Origin: Marinobacter oulmenensis | GTDB taxonomy: Bacteria > Pseudomonadota > Gammaproteobacteria > Pseudomonadales > Oleiphilaceae | Assembly (NCBI RefSeq): GCF_014201735.1 | Contig: NZ_JACHFE010000004.1 | Location: 226,275 to 290,274, forward strand | Length of the DNA: 64,000 bases | Direction: 5' to 3' | Shown: one piece after another, positions 53,670 through 63,800 of the stretch | Layout: the number at the start of each line of letters is the position of its first letter | Numbering within the stretch: position 1 is the first letter of the stretch | Translations under genes and position numbers: made by a program | Notes under the pieces: generated by a model | Seen by the model: only the letters and a program-made list of their open reading frames with translations | Database searches by the model: none | What the model was told of the DNA's origin: nothing

Positions 53670-53984
53670 TCAGGCCGAAGGCGGCATCACCACCCACTCC
53701 GGCTCCTCGAACTCGCCCAGGGGAATCACCTCCACAAACGGTGCGGCACTGCGAATAATCTCGGTAATACGGGGATCCTTGTCCTTTTCCATGGCATCCC
53801 GCGCTGCCTTGCTGTCCCAGGAGGCAATGGCAATCAGGGTATGCGGATCACCGATTTTCCGGTGCAGCATAGTGCCACGGGCACCCGGCGCCTGCTGGAT
53901 CAGTTCACTGGCCCGGACCCAGGCATCGGCATAGTCCTCCGCCTGATAGCCCTCCCGGATACGGACTTCAAAAATGTACTTCAT
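53670..53984 (-). CDS. Antibiotic biosynthesis monooxygenase-like (ABM) domain protein
   Basis: A 104-residue ferredoxin-like fold protein of the ABM/dimeric barrel type (MKYIFEVRIREGYQAEDYADAW, then GTMLHRKIGDPHTLIAIASWDS). No catalytic motif is visible and these small proteins are usually of unknown function. GGAGG eight bases upstream fixes the ATG at 53984. It converges on rnz with only four bases between stops. Confidence 0.75.
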   Translation of the reverse strand: MKYIFEVRIREGYQAEDYADAWVRASELIQQAPGARGTMLHRKIGDPHTLIAIASWDSKAARDAMEKDKDPRITEIIRSAAPFVEVIPLGEFEEPEWVVMPPSA

Positions 53985-54033
53985 GCTTTTCACCTCCCGT
54001 CGTGGGGTTAAGGCAACCATCCTCACCCCCAAA

Positions 54034-54047
54034 TTGCGTAGGATCAA
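54034..54047 (+). promoter_or_regulatory. FNR/Anr-like site upstream of the universal stress gene
   Basis: TTGCGTAGGATCAA matches TTGAT-N4-ATCAA at eight of ten positions and ends 105 bases before the uspA-like start. Universal stress genes are common Anr targets, which makes it worth noting, but the match is weak. A 7-bp hairpin (54112-54130) follows in the leader. Confidence 0.35.
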
Positions 54048-54152
54048 ACCCTGAGCGAACGGACTGGAAACTTCCGGTGTTAGCAACCACCCTTAAAGAA
54101 GACGTCATTGCGGCCAGCCTGACGCTGGCCATCAACACTGGGAGGTGTCGAT

Positions 54153-54572
54153 ATGTACCGCAAAATTCTGGTCCCTGTGGACCTGTCCCATCTCGACAAG
54201 ATGCCCAAGGCACTGAACACCGCCATCGACATGGCCAAACACTACGGCGCAACCCTGTGCTACGTAACGGTCACCAACAGTACACCCGGGGCGGCTGCCC
54301 ATAATCCGGAGGAACTGGCCGACCGGATGCATGAATTTGCCGAAGAGCAGGGCAATGCCCACGGCATCAAAACCGAGGCGGAAGTGCTGTCGTCAGTGGA
54401 TACCGCCGTCGAACTGGACGACAAGCTCCTGGAAGCCATCAAGAACACGGGCGCCGACCTGGTGGTGATGGCGTCGCATGCACCCGGGCTTGGCGACAAA
54501 CTGCATCTGCTGCGCTCAAATGGTTCGGAGATCGTCAAACACACCGATATTTCCGTGTTCGTTGTGCGTTAA
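54153..54572 (+). CDS. Universal stress protein, UspA family
   Basis: A 139-residue single-domain Usp (KILVPVDLSHLDKMPKALNTA at the start; VMASHAPGLGDKLHLLRSNGSEIVKHTDISVFVV at the end). The ATP-binding pattern G-2x-G-9x-G-[ST] is only partly met (GLGDKLHLLRSNGSE), so nucleotide binding is possible but uncertain. GGAGG lies upstream of the ATG. It has a 168-base leader region of its own and probably forms a single-gene unit. Confidence 0.9.
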   Translation: MYRKILVPVDLSHLDKMPKALNTAIDMAKHYGATLCYVTVTNSTPGAAAHNPEELADRMHEFAEEQGNAHGIKTEAEVLSSVDTAVELDDKLLEAIKNTGADLVVMASHAPGLGDKLHLLRSNGSEIVKHTDISVFVVR

Positions 54573-54647
54573 CAGAAGCCGACCGCATTCGGCCTGAGCG
54601 CCATCCTGGGATATAGTGGATCCACACGTTTCTCAGGATGGGCCTGT

Positions 54648-55481
54648 ATGTCATCCCCCGCGACTTTTGCCGTCTTTGCCGTTGCACTGATTGCCTTTAC
54701 GTTGTTCTACCTCTTTTTCTACCGGTCCTGGCGCAGGCAACGGGAGCTGGGGGAGCCCTTTCCCGGGCAATGGCGACAGTTGCTCGAAACGAACGTCCCG
54801 TTTTACCAGCGGCTGTCAGTGACGGAAAAGCGCGCGCTCGAGCAAAAGGTCCAGCTGTTTCTCGCGGAAAAGGACTTTTATGGCTGTGACGGTCTGGAGA
54901 TGGATGACCGGGTGCGCGTGACCATCGCCGGCCACGCCTGCCTTCTGTTGCTGCACCGCCCATTTTCCGACTACGACGATATCCGCAGCATCCTGGTTTA
55001 CCCGGACGTCTACCGGGTGAAGCATGCCTGGCATCACGGCATGATCGTGCACGAAAGTGAAGAAGTCCGGGCCGGTGAAGCGTCCGGGTTTGGCCAGGTG
55101 GTCCTGGCATGGAGCCAGTGCCTGCAGGCAGCGACCACGCCGAACTGCTCCCACAACGTGATCCTGCACGAATTTGCCCATCAACTGGATTATCTGGACG
55201 GTTCTCCGGACGGCGCACCGCCGCTGTCCGGGCAGCAGGCCGAGCACTGGCAGACCACCATGACGGCCGCCTACGAGGACCTCAGGGAAGCCATTGAGCA
55301 CCACCACCGGCCCTGGCTGGATCCCTATGGTGCAACGGAGCCCGCGGAGTTCTTCGCGGTCCTGACCGAGGCGTTTTTCCAGCAGCCGCGGCATCTGTCA
55401 CGGGTGCAGCCGGAGGTCTACCGGACGCTGCAGGATTTCTACCGCCTGGACCCGCTCAGCTTCATCCCCCGTCACCCCTGA
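54648..55481 (+). CDS. MtfA-type zinc-dependent peptidase with membrane anchor
   Basis: A 277-residue protein of the MtfA/DgsA anti-repressor family. The zinc site is HEFAHQLD (H174, H178). An N-terminal transmembrane helix (residues ~5-25, FAVFAVALIAFTLFYLFFY) is present, which E. coli MtfA lacks. MtfA titrates the glucose repressor Mlc and has aminopeptidase activity. No Mlc target is visible here. The last 20 bases overlap the convergent small gene. Confidence 0.87.
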   Translation: MSSPATFAVFAVALIAFTLFYLFFYRSWRRQRELGEPFPGQWRQLLETNVPFYQRLSVTEKRALEQKVQLFLAEKDFYGCDGLEMDDRVRVTIAGHACLLLLHRPFSDYDDIRSILVYPDVYRVKHAWHHGMIVHESEEVRAGEASGFGQVVLAWSQCLQAATTPNCSHNVILHEFAHQLDYLDGSPDGAPPLSGQQAEHWQTTMTAAYEDLREAIEHHHRPWLDPYGATEPAEFFAVLTEAFFQQPRHLSRVQPEVYRTLQDFYRLDPLSFIPRHP

Positions 55482-55689
55482 CACCAAGACGGTCCAGGTA
55501 CAGGTGCAATTCCTGTTCGCTGATGTTCACATACTCCAGGACCCGGCCGTAGAGCATGGCCGTGGGCACGTTGCGCCCTCCCCGCTCCTTCTGGGTTTCA
55601 CGGAGTACGTAAAGTATCGTGCGTTCCGTTTTTGTGAGACCATCCCGCGCGTCGGGGATCACCTCGTCTATTCCGCGTAAACTGCCCAT
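55462..55689 (-). CDS. Small conserved-looking protein, possible winged helix
   Basis: A 75-residue open frame (LTKTERTILYVLRETQKERGGRNVPTAML, then LEYVNISEQELHLYLDRLG) with the amphipathic pattern of a helix-turn-helix protein. I do not recognise it with certainty. Its start is only 24 bases from the divergent OsmC-YcaO start, and its end overlaps mtfA by 20 bases. The composition looks coding, but the ribosome site is poor. Confidence 0.5.
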   Translation of the reverse strand: MGSLRGIDEVIPDARDGLTKTERTILYVLRETQKERGGRNVPTAMLYGRVLEYVNISEQELHLYLDRLGVRGDGG

Positions 55690-55713
55690 ATTTCTGAATC
55701 CGGTAAGCTCTCC

Positions 55714-57906
55714 ATGGAAATCAAAGTCAACTATCTCGACAACCTCCGGCTCGAAGCCAGGTTTGATGACTTCAACGTCGTATCCGACCAGCCTGTCCGT
55801 TACAAGGGCGACGGTTCCGCCCCTGGCCCGTTCGACTATTTCCTGGCGTCTTCCGCCATGTGTGCGGCCTATTTCGTGAAGGTGTACTGCAACGCCCGCG
55901 ACATTCCCACCGACAACATCCGCTTGTCACAAAATAACATTGTTGACCCGGAAAACCGCTACAAACAGATTTTCAAGATACAGGTGGAACTGCCGGACGA
56001 CATCTCCGACAAGGACCGCCAAGGTATTCTGCGCTCCATCGACCGGTGCACGGTCAAGAAGGTGGTCCAGACCGGACCGGAATTCCAGATTGAAGTGGTG
56101 GAAAACCTCGATGAAGACGCCCAGGCCCTGCTGACAGCCGCTCCCGGCGGTGAAGCGAGCACTTACATCGAGGGCAAGGACCTGCCACTGGAGCAGACCA
56201 TTGCCAACATGAGTGGCATTCTCGCGGACCTGGGCATGAAGATCGAGATCGCGTCCTGGCGCAACATCGTGCCTCACGTGTGGTCGCTGCACATCCGGGA
56301 TGCCTCGTCGCCCATGTGCTTTACCAATGGCAAGGGTGCCACCAAGGAAGCGGCCCTCTGCTCGGCCCTGGGCGAATTCATTGAGCGCCTGAGCTGTAAC
56401 TTTTTCTACAACGACCAGTACTTCGGGCCGGACATTGCCAACAGCGAGTTTGTGCACTACCCGGATGAGCGCTGGTTCCAGCCCGGCCCGGATGGCGAAC
56501 TGCCCGACGGGATTCTCGATGACCACTGCCTGGCGATCTACAACCCGGAAGGCGAACTACTGGGAACCCACCTGTTCGACACCAACTCAGGTACTCCGGA
56601 GCGCGGCATCTGCTCTCTGCCCTATGTACGCCAGTCAGACGGGGAAACCGTCTACTTTCCCTCCAACCTGGTGGAAAACCTGTACCTCAGCAACGGCATG
56701 AGTGCCGGTAACACCCTGCCCGAGGCTCAGGTTCAGTGTCTCTCGGAAATCTTCGAGCGGGCGGTGAAAAAAGAGATTATCGAGGGAGAGATTGCCCTGC
56801 CGGACGTGCCCCGGTCCGTTCTCGATCAGTACCCGGAGATTGTCGAAGGCATCGACGCCCTGGAGCAACAGGGGTTCCCGGTTCTGGTCAAGGATGCCTC
56901 ACTCGGCGGCCAGTTCCCGGTCATGTGCGTGACCCTGATGAACCCACAGACCGGCGGGGTGTTCGCCTCCTTCGGTGCCCACCCGAGCTTCCACGTGGCT
57001 CTGGAACGCAGCCTGACCGAACTGCTGCAGGGGCGAAGCTTCGAGGGTCTGAAGGATTTGCCGGCGCCGACCTTCAACTCCATGGCGGTGACCGAGCCCA
57101 ACAACTTTGTCGAGCACTTCATCGATTCCAGTGGCGTGGTGTCCTGGCGCTTCTTCAGTGTGCGTTCTGATTATGAGTTCGTCGAGTGGGATTTTTCCGG
57201 CTCCAACGAAGAGGAAGCCTCCCGCCTGTTCGGCATTCTGGAAGCCATGGGCAAGGAAAGCTACGTGGCCGTGCACGAAGACCTGGGCGCTCCGGTCTGC
57301 CGCATTCTGGTGCCCGGTTATTCGGAAGTCTATCCGGTGGAGGATCTGGTCTGGGACAACACCAACATGGCCCTGCAGTTCCGGGAGGACATCCTGAACC
57401 TGCACCGGCTGGATGATGACCAACTGGCCGATCTGGTCGAGCGCCTGGAAGAGGTCGAGCTGGACGTCTACATGACCATCATCACCCTCACCGGCATCGA
57501 ATTCGATGAAAACACCATCTGGGGTCAGCTCACCATCCTGGAGCTCAAGCTGCTGATTTACCTGGCGCAGGGCGAACTTGAGGAGGCCCGGGAGCTGGTC
57601 GACATGTTCCTGCAGTTCAACGACAACACCGTTGAGCGCAATCTCTTCTATCAGGCGATGCAGGCGACGCTTGAAGCCACCCTGGAAGACGACCTGGAAC
57701 TGGACGACTATCTGCACAATTTCCGTCGTATGTTCGGTTCCGAGACCATGGATGCCGTGCTGGGTTCCATCGACAGCTCCGTGCGTTTCCATGGCCTGGA
57801 GGAGACCAACCTCCGGCTTGAGGGGCTGGACCGGCACCTGCGACTGCTGGATAGCTACAAAAAGCTGCACGCCGCCCGGGCCCGCCGAAGCGGAATCGCC
57901 GGCTGA
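55714..57906 (+). CDS. OsmC-YcaO fusion protein
   Basis: A 730-residue two-domain protein. Residues 1-140 are an OsmC/Ohr-type domain with cysteines C50 (FLASSAMCAAYF) and C112 (SIDRCTVKKV) spaced like the peroxidatic and resolving pair. Residues ~150-730 are YcaO, with GATKEAALCSALGEFIERLS (208-227) matching the ATP-binding helix of E. coli YcaO and the C-terminal helical region of that branch. E. coli YcaO assists RimO in methylthiolating ribosomal protein S12. Peroxidase plus YcaO on one chain suggests a redox-linked modification role, unproved. The two parts are in one frame without break. Confidence 0.9.
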   Translation: MEIKVNYLDNLRLEARFDDFNVVSDQPVRYKGDGSAPGPFDYFLASSAMCAAYFVKVYCNARDIPTDNIRLSQNNIVDPENRYKQIFKIQVELPDDISDKDRQGILRSIDRCTVKKVVQTGPEFQIEVVENLDEDAQALLTAAPGGEASTYIEGKDLPLEQTIANMSGILADLGMKIEIASWRNIVPHVWSLHIRDASSPMCFTNGKGATKEAALCSALGEFIERLSCNFFYNDQYFGPDIANSEFVHYPDERWFQPGPDGELPDGILDDHCLAIYNPEGELLGTHLFDTNSGTPERGICSLPYVRQSDGETVYFPSNLVENLYLSNGMSAGNTLPEAQVQCLSEIFERAVKKEIIEGEIALPDVPRSVLDQYPEIVEGIDALEQQGFPVLVKDASLGGQFPVMCVTLMNPQTGGVFASFGAHPSFHVALERSLTELLQGRSFEGLKDLPAPTFNSMAVTEPNNFVEHFIDSSGVVSWRFFSVRSDYEFVEWDFSGSNEEEASRLFGILEAMGKESYVAVHEDLGAPVCRILVPGYSEVYPVEDLVWDNTNMALQFREDILNLHRLDDDQLADLVERLEEVELDVYMTIITLTGIEFDENTIWGQLTILELKLLIYLAQGELEEARELVDMFLQFNDNTVERNLFYQAMQATLEATLEDDLELDDYLHNFRRMFGSETMDAVLGSIDSSVRFHGLEETNLRLEGLDRHLRLLDSYKKLHAARARRSGIAG

Positions 57907-58038
57907 ACGGGGGCCGATGGCGCACGAGTGTCAGATTTCAATACCGTTTTTATTGCGATACCCGGAGCACTGTGGGAGGCTCGGACTGATACTGTCGAGA
58001 ACTGAACCCAGGCACGAAATGCATTGAGGCCACGGCAC

Positions 58039-58791
58039 GTGCGACCCGCCACACACACCATTCATTCGCCAGTTCGCGCCGGCAGCCGGCGCGCGCCCTT
58101 CCAGGCCCTGTGCCTGGTGCTGGCTGTGGCGGCGGTGGCCCTGACAGCCAGCGTCTGGGCCGAGAAGCCTGCAACGCTAACCATCGATTTCCAGGCCATG
58201 TCCGAAACCGCCGAGGCCCGCTATGGCCCGGCCTCCCAACCGCTCATTGACGACTGGCGCTCTTTCCTGGGCTCCCTGACGGATGCCCCGGCAAAGGTCA
58301 AACTGGAAAGGGTCAATGACTTCTTTCACCGGCATCTGACCTACGCCGAAGACCCCATCGTCTGGGGAGCCAAGGATTACTGGGCGACGCCCATCGAAAC
58401 CCTCACCGAAGGCCGTGGCGACTGCGAGGATTACGCCATCGGCAAGTACGTCAGCCTGCTCAACACCGGTGTTGCCAATGAGCATCTGCGCCTGGTGTAT
58501 GTGCGGGCACGGATTGGCGGGCCATCGTCGCCGGTCACCCGGCCCCACATGGTGCTGGCCTACTACCCGACCCCAAGCGCCGAGCCACTGATTCTGGACA
58601 GTCTGGTGCGCAGGATACTGCCTGCCAGTGAGCGACCGGACCTGCTGCCGGTATTCAGTTTCAACAGCGAGAGATTATGGATCGGATCCGATCGGCCATC
58701 GTCCGACTCCCCCACAAGCCGGCTTTCCCGATGGCAGGAGACGATCAACCGGATGATAGAGGAAGGTATTTCATGGGACACCTATCAGTAG
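58039..58791 (+). CDS. lapG: LapG-type periplasmic cysteine protease (transglutaminase-like)
   Basis: A 250-residue periplasmic protease with an N-terminal export signal (FQALCLVLAVAAVALTASVWA, cleavage near residue 41). The Cys-His-Asp triad is C129 in GRGDCEDYA, H170 in TRPHMVLAYY and D187 in LILDSL, the LapG pattern. It cleaves the N-terminal retention module of LapA-type adhesins and so releases cells from surfaces. I use the GTG at 58039 with GAGG nine bases upstream; a TTG at 58024 would add five residues. lapD follows after 30 bases on the same strand, the standard operon. Confidence 0.9.
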   Translation: MRPATHTIHSPVRAGSRRAPFQALCLVLAVAAVALTASVWAEKPATLTIDFQAMSETAEARYGPASQPLIDDWRSFLGSLTDAPAKVKLERVNDFFHRHLTYAEDPIVWGAKDYWATPIETLTEGRGDCEDYAIGKYVSLLNTGVANEHLRLVYVRARIGGPSSPVTRPHMVLAYYPTPSAEPLILDSLVRRILPASERPDLLPVFSFNSERLWIGSDRPSSDSPTSRLSRWQETINRMIEEGISWDTYQ

Positions 58792-58821
58792 TACTGCAAA
58801 TGCACCCGGTGCGGAGGGCGT

Positions 58822-60750
58822 ATGAAGCTCAGTAAGCAACTCTGGCTGTTGATTTCCCTGCTGTTGGTAACGGCCTTCGTGGGCAGCTTTATGTTCAGCA
58901 GTCTGAACATACGCAACTACGTGGAAGAACAATTGCAGCTCAAGAACAGTGATACCGCCAATGCCCTGGCGTTGACCATCTCACAATCCGAGAAGGACCG
59001 GGCACTGATCGAGACCTTCATGGCGACCCAGTTCGACATGGGCCACTTCCGGCATATTTCACTGGAACCGGTATCCGGAGAGCCGATTGTGTTCCAGGCC
59101 GGGGCGAATACAGCTGAGCAGCAAGCGCCTGGCTGGTTCCAGGCGCTTTTACCGCTGGACTCTCCCACTGCTTCGGCACGGATTATGAGCGGCTGGAACG
59201 AATACGGTCTGATCCGGGTATCCAGCGCCACCGACGACGCCTATGAACTGCTCTGGAGTACCGTCCAGCGAACCCTGATGTGGTTGCTGTTCCTGCTGGT
59301 TCTGGTCGCGGTTGCCGCCCGCTATCTGGTCCGGACCATTACCGGGCCACTGGACGGTGTCGTGCGGCAGGCCGAAGCGATTGGCAATCAGCAGTTCATT
59401 GAGGGCGAGGAACCCAATACCGATGAGCTGCGCCGCGTCGCCCGAGCCATGAACCGTCTCGCCGCCAAGGTAAAAGCCATGCTTGCCCGGGAACGAAACC
59501 ACGTGGAAGACCTGCGCTTCGCGCTCCAGCACGACGAGCTGACCGGCCTGCCCAACCGTAAGGTACTCATGCAGTCTCTGGAGCAACTGCTCAGCGAAGG
59601 CTCCGCCGAAGACCAGCACGGCCTGCTGCTGTTGCGTGTGCTGTCCCTGAATGAACTGAATCAGCGCCTCGGCCGCAAAGGCGCTGACGATTTTCTATGC
59701 CAGGTCGCAGAGGTGCTGCAGGAGCAGCAGGACAGCACTCACGACAACGGCGGAACCGCTCTGGCCGCCCGCCTGAATGGCTCGGATTTCGCGTTTCTGT
59801 TCCATGACCGGCCGGACCTGCACCAACTGGTGGAGGTACTGAACCACAAGCTGGACGCGATCAACCAGCAGACCCTCGATGAAAACCGGCCACTGCCGGT
59901 GATCATGGCGGGTGAATGGATCCGGGGTGATGAACAGCGGGCCAGTGTCATGATCCGTGTCGACGCGCTTCTGGCGAAAGCCGAACTGGAATGGCCGGAG
60001 CAGAACTGCCTGTTGTCAGAAGCCACTCAGGAGACCGACGCACGTTCTGTCGACCAGTGGCGCAGCCTGTTGACCGGGGCCCTTGCCAATGAACGAACCC
60101 GCCTGACCGCAAGCCCGGTCTACAGCCCGGACGGCGATTACCGGTTCGAGGATCTCACCGCGGAACTGAGCACCGAGGAGGGTGATATACCGATCAGCCA
60201 GTTTGGGCCATGGGCCCGCCGTTTCGGGCTGGAATCCGAGTTTGACCAGCAACTGCTGACGGCTGCCATCGGCTACCTGGAAGAGGACAGCCAGCGTCAG
60301 GTCGCGGTCCGCCTGTCTCAGGAAGCGCTGGACAGTGTAGCATTTGTCTCGGCCATGACCGGGCAACTCCGCCACTCCCCGGAACTGACATCACGGCTGA
60401 CCCTTGCCATCCGCGAAACGGCGGCGTTTGCCAATGTCGAAAAATTCACGGACTTCAGTGGACTGGTCACCCGATTTGGCTGCCGGGTGGCACTGGTGGA
60501 TGCATCAACCACCTTCCTGGCCTCCAATCTGTTGCCCACCCTCGGGCTGTCCTTCATTCACCTGGACAGTAACGTGGCTTCCGCGCTCGATCAGGACCAG
60601 GAGGAAGCCCTGTTTATCCAGCGGGTGTGCAGTGTCGCCCACTCCGTCGGCATGACCGTGATCATGGATGAGATGACCGGTGACCAGAACCGGCGGGCCA
60701 CCCAATGTGGCGTGGACGGTTTCCGCAAACAGGAACGCCTGCCCAATTAA
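58822..60750 (+). CDS. lapD: LapD-type c-di-GMP receptor with degenerate GGDEF-EAL
   Basis: A 642-residue inner membrane receptor. TM1 (~8-28), a periplasmic LapD-type domain, TM2 (~150-170), HAMP, then GGDEF and EAL domains. G124-W125 in SGWNEYG corresponds to the loop residues through which P. fluorescens LapD holds LapG. The GGDEF site reads NGSDF (319-323) and the EAL site EDL (443-445), so both catalytic sites are degenerate, as expected of a receptor. With high c-di-GMP it sequesters LapG and preserves the surface adhesin. Operon with lapG; convergent with the adhesin gene. Confidence 0.93.
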   Translation: MKLSKQLWLLISLLLVTAFVGSFMFSSLNIRNYVEEQLQLKNSDTANALALTISQSEKDRALIETFMATQFDMGHFRHISLEPVSGEPIVFQAGANTAEQQAPGWFQALLPLDSPTASARIMSGWNEYGLIRVSSATDDAYELLWSTVQRTLMWLLFLLVLVAVAARYLVRTITGPLDGVVRQAEAIGNQQFIEGEEPNTDELRRVARAMNRLAAKVKAMLARERNHVEDLRFALQHDELTGLPNRKVLMQSLEQLLSEGSAEDQHGLLLLRVLSLNELNQRLGRKGADDFLCQVAEVLQEQQDSTHDNGGTALAARLNGSDFAFLFHDRPDLHQLVEVLNHKLDAINQQTLDENRPLPVIMAGEWIRGDEQRASVMIRVDALLAKAELEWPEQNCLLSEATQETDARSVDQWRSLLTGALANERTRLTASPVYSPDGDYRFEDLTAELSTEEGDIPISQFGPWARRFGLESEFDQQLLTAAIGYLEEDSQRQVAVRLSQEALDSVAFVSAMTGQLRHSPELTSRLTLAIRETAAFANVEKFTDFSGLVTRFGCRVALVDASTTFLASNLLPTLGLSFIHLDSNVASALDQDQEEALFIQRVCSVAHSVGMTVIMDEMTGDQNRRATQCGVDGFRKQERLPN

Positions 60751-60793
60751 CAGACCGGGCAGGCGTTTAAGGACACACCAGAACAGTTGAAAC

Positions 60794-60820
60794 CGGGCCT
60801 CCCCGAACCGGGGAGGCCCG
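60794..60820. terminator. Bidirectional terminator between lapD and the adhesin gene
   Basis: A perfect 12-bp GC-rich stem, CGGGCCTCCCCG (60794-60805) and CGGGGAGGCCCG (60809-60820), closes an AAC loop. It lies between two convergent genes, six bases from the adhesin stop. T-tails are absent or short, so efficiency is uncertain. Confidence 0.65.
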
Positions 60821-60825
60821 CCACC

Positions 60826-63800
60826 TCAGGAGTCGATGTTCAACTGGCCGTTGTTCAGCAGCGCCTGGATAAACTCATCCGAGGTCTGCCCGTCCATGCT
60901 GACATTCTCCAGGGTAATCACCTGGTCGGCGTTGGCTGAACCGCCGGCCTGCCCCAGATCGCCCTGGCTGCTGACATGCAGTACCGTGTTGGCGCCATCC
61001 TGCTCAGCGACGATGTAGTCCGCGAGGTTACCCTCGTTCTCGCCCTGCAGCAGGTCGCCGAGGTCCAGAACATCGGCATTGTCTGAACTGCCGGTATCTC
61101 CAAGGGTGAAATCACGAACCACGTCCTGTGCCTGGGTATCACCCTGATCACCGAACTCCCAGCGGAACACATCAGAGCCTGCGCCACCGGTCAGGTCATC
61201 ATTGCCCAGTCCACCGATCAGCAGATCGTCGCCTTCACCGCCCAGCAGGGTGTCGTTGCCGGCCCCTCCGTGAAGCAGGTCATCGGCGTCGTCACCCTGA
61301 AGGGTGTCATCGTCCTTGCCGCCCACCTGGTACTGGGTGCTGTCGGTCGTGACATTACCTTCAGCATCCGTGGCCACCGCGGTCAGCTCACCCTCGCTGG
61401 AGGCGTCTGCGGACAGACTGGCGGACCATTGACCGTTCTCATCCGCGGTAACGGTACCGACGACCTGACCGGATTCATCGGTGATCGCCACCTCGGCGCC
61501 GGGCTCGGCAGAACCGGAGACTTCGAATTCACGGAAGCCAACGGTACTGTCCATCCGGTCATTGGTGTAATAGTTCGAGTCACCATCGATGCCTGTGCTG
61601 TCGATAACCAGCGTTTTCTCCACACCATCAACCGTTCCTGAGAAGACGACGATGTCCTTGTCATCATAGGACACATTGGTTTCATCGGATCGGGTGACCG
61701 TGCCGATCATTGTCTGAGTGACCCACACATCATCACTCGATTTCCAAGCTTGGCCCCGATCAACAAGTATCTGCCAGGACAGTCGATAGGTATCACCTAC
61801 CTGAAGATGCGCTGTTTCGTTACTGCCGTCTATTGAGACAATGGAGAGGTTTCGGGTTGAGCCCTCTTCCGCCCCCCAATAATCTGAGGGATTATCCAGA
61901 TCGTCCCCATCCGCCAGTTGACCGTTATTCCCGGTGTTGACCTCCATATCGGCCACACCGAAATCATCATCATCCAGGCTACCCCAGACCTCGGCGAGAA
62001 CATCCACGCCGGTCTCCGTTACCGCCTGAACACTGTCAATGCTGACAGCGACTGCAGCCGGCTCGACCACCACTTCCAGAGGCAGGGAAGAACTTGCTGT
62101 ATCACCATTGCCCTCCTCGGTGCTGGTCGCTACGACATTCAGCGTGTAGGTCCCGGACTGATCGTCGGGCACCGTCAGCGTCAGAGCGGACAGATCCCAA
62201 CCGGTCACGTCGGCATCCAGGCTACCTTCGGTGGCCGTGAAGCTGTTGGTTCCGTCACTCAGGACAGCGCCAACCGGCAGTCCCTCAATAGCAACCGACA
62301 GACTTTCTGAGCCATCGCCATCGGTCAGGCTGGCTGAAATTTCTGACAGCGGGATCGGGTCACCGGCTGTGCCCTCATTGACGGTGTAATCAGCAAAGTA
62401 ACCGCCATCTTCATCACCCTGGAAGCTGCCCAGGCGCTCGCCCTCCGCTTCAATGGTCTCCACATCCGGGAAGATCGCAAAGTTGTCAGTAGACAGTACT
62501 TCAGCGCTGCCACCATCCACGGCAACCGCCATGTTATAGCCGCCATTGCCGGCCTGGTTATGGGTATAGATTTCCAGTGTGTAGTAGCCGCTCTCGGAGA
62601 CTGAATAGTCACCGTTGAAGCGGCCCTCGCCACCGTTACCATCCGGACCGTATCCCCACTCACCCCAGCGACCAGCGGCAACCAGATCGCCGCCAACAAC
62701 AATGGCGCCACTGTCATCACTGAAGCCACCAAAGTTATAGGTTTCGCCCGCCTCAAGATAAATCAGGCCGGAAATCTTGTTACCTTCGTTGGCATTCAGG
62801 CCATTCGCACTGTTAACCGACACGCTGTCCATGGCCGCTGAGTCATCAGCAGCACCAGCTGCATCAAACGCGGCAATCAGGGCATCACCGTCGACACCAT
62901 CGCCCCAGCCATGCTGATCGGGAACACTGAGATAGTTCCAGGTTTCAACAGTAAGCCCGACACTCGCAGGATCCCCTTCCGCACCGGACAGAGACAGCGA
63001 AGGCGCATCCGCAACCGGGGTGACCGACAGCTCAAGGGTGCCACTGTCGGTAGCTCCTTCACTGTCCTCAACGGTGAAGGTCACGGGTGGCAGTTCCCCA
63101 CTCCAGTTCCCCTCCGGAGCAAACGTGTAGGCTCCACTGGCATTGATCGTCAGTTCCCCCTCACCTTCAAGAGTGACTGACGTGCCAGCCGTATAGGTGG
63201 TGCCATTGACCTCGAAACCGGTCACAGTCAGCGAATCACCATCGGGATCATCAGACTCGGACAGAACGTTGCCAGACAGCGTGCTGTCCTCAATACCTGA
63301 TCCACTGACATCACCGGCAACCGGAGCCGCGTTCAACCCGAGAGTCGAGCCGGTGCCGTCATTTCCCGACGCATCCGTATACGACGCGTCCGCCACACTG
63401 ACATCGATGGCCTCAGAGCCATCCGCGGTGAAGGTTGCGGTATAGGTCGAGCCATTCACCTGGGTGAGTTCGCCAAGAGCACCGCCGGTCACCTGTATAT
63501 CACTGTCGTCGAAACCGGCTACGGATTCACTGAAACTGAACGTAATGGTTGCGGTTTCACCGGCGGCGAGGCTGGTTTCCGTTGCGTCGATATCGAGAGT
63601 CGGGCCAGTGGTGTCCAGCGTCGCGGTGTCATCCTGGGCCGTGACGGTTTCGCCGTTGTTGTCGGTGGCCGCCGCGTCGATGGTCAGCTCGCCGTCGGTC
63701 AGGCTGCTGACGTCCACGTCGGCAACGCTGTAGTCGCCGTTTCCATCCACGGTGGCCGTGGTGGTCACTTCGTTTCCGTTCTGGTCGGTGATCGTCAGGT

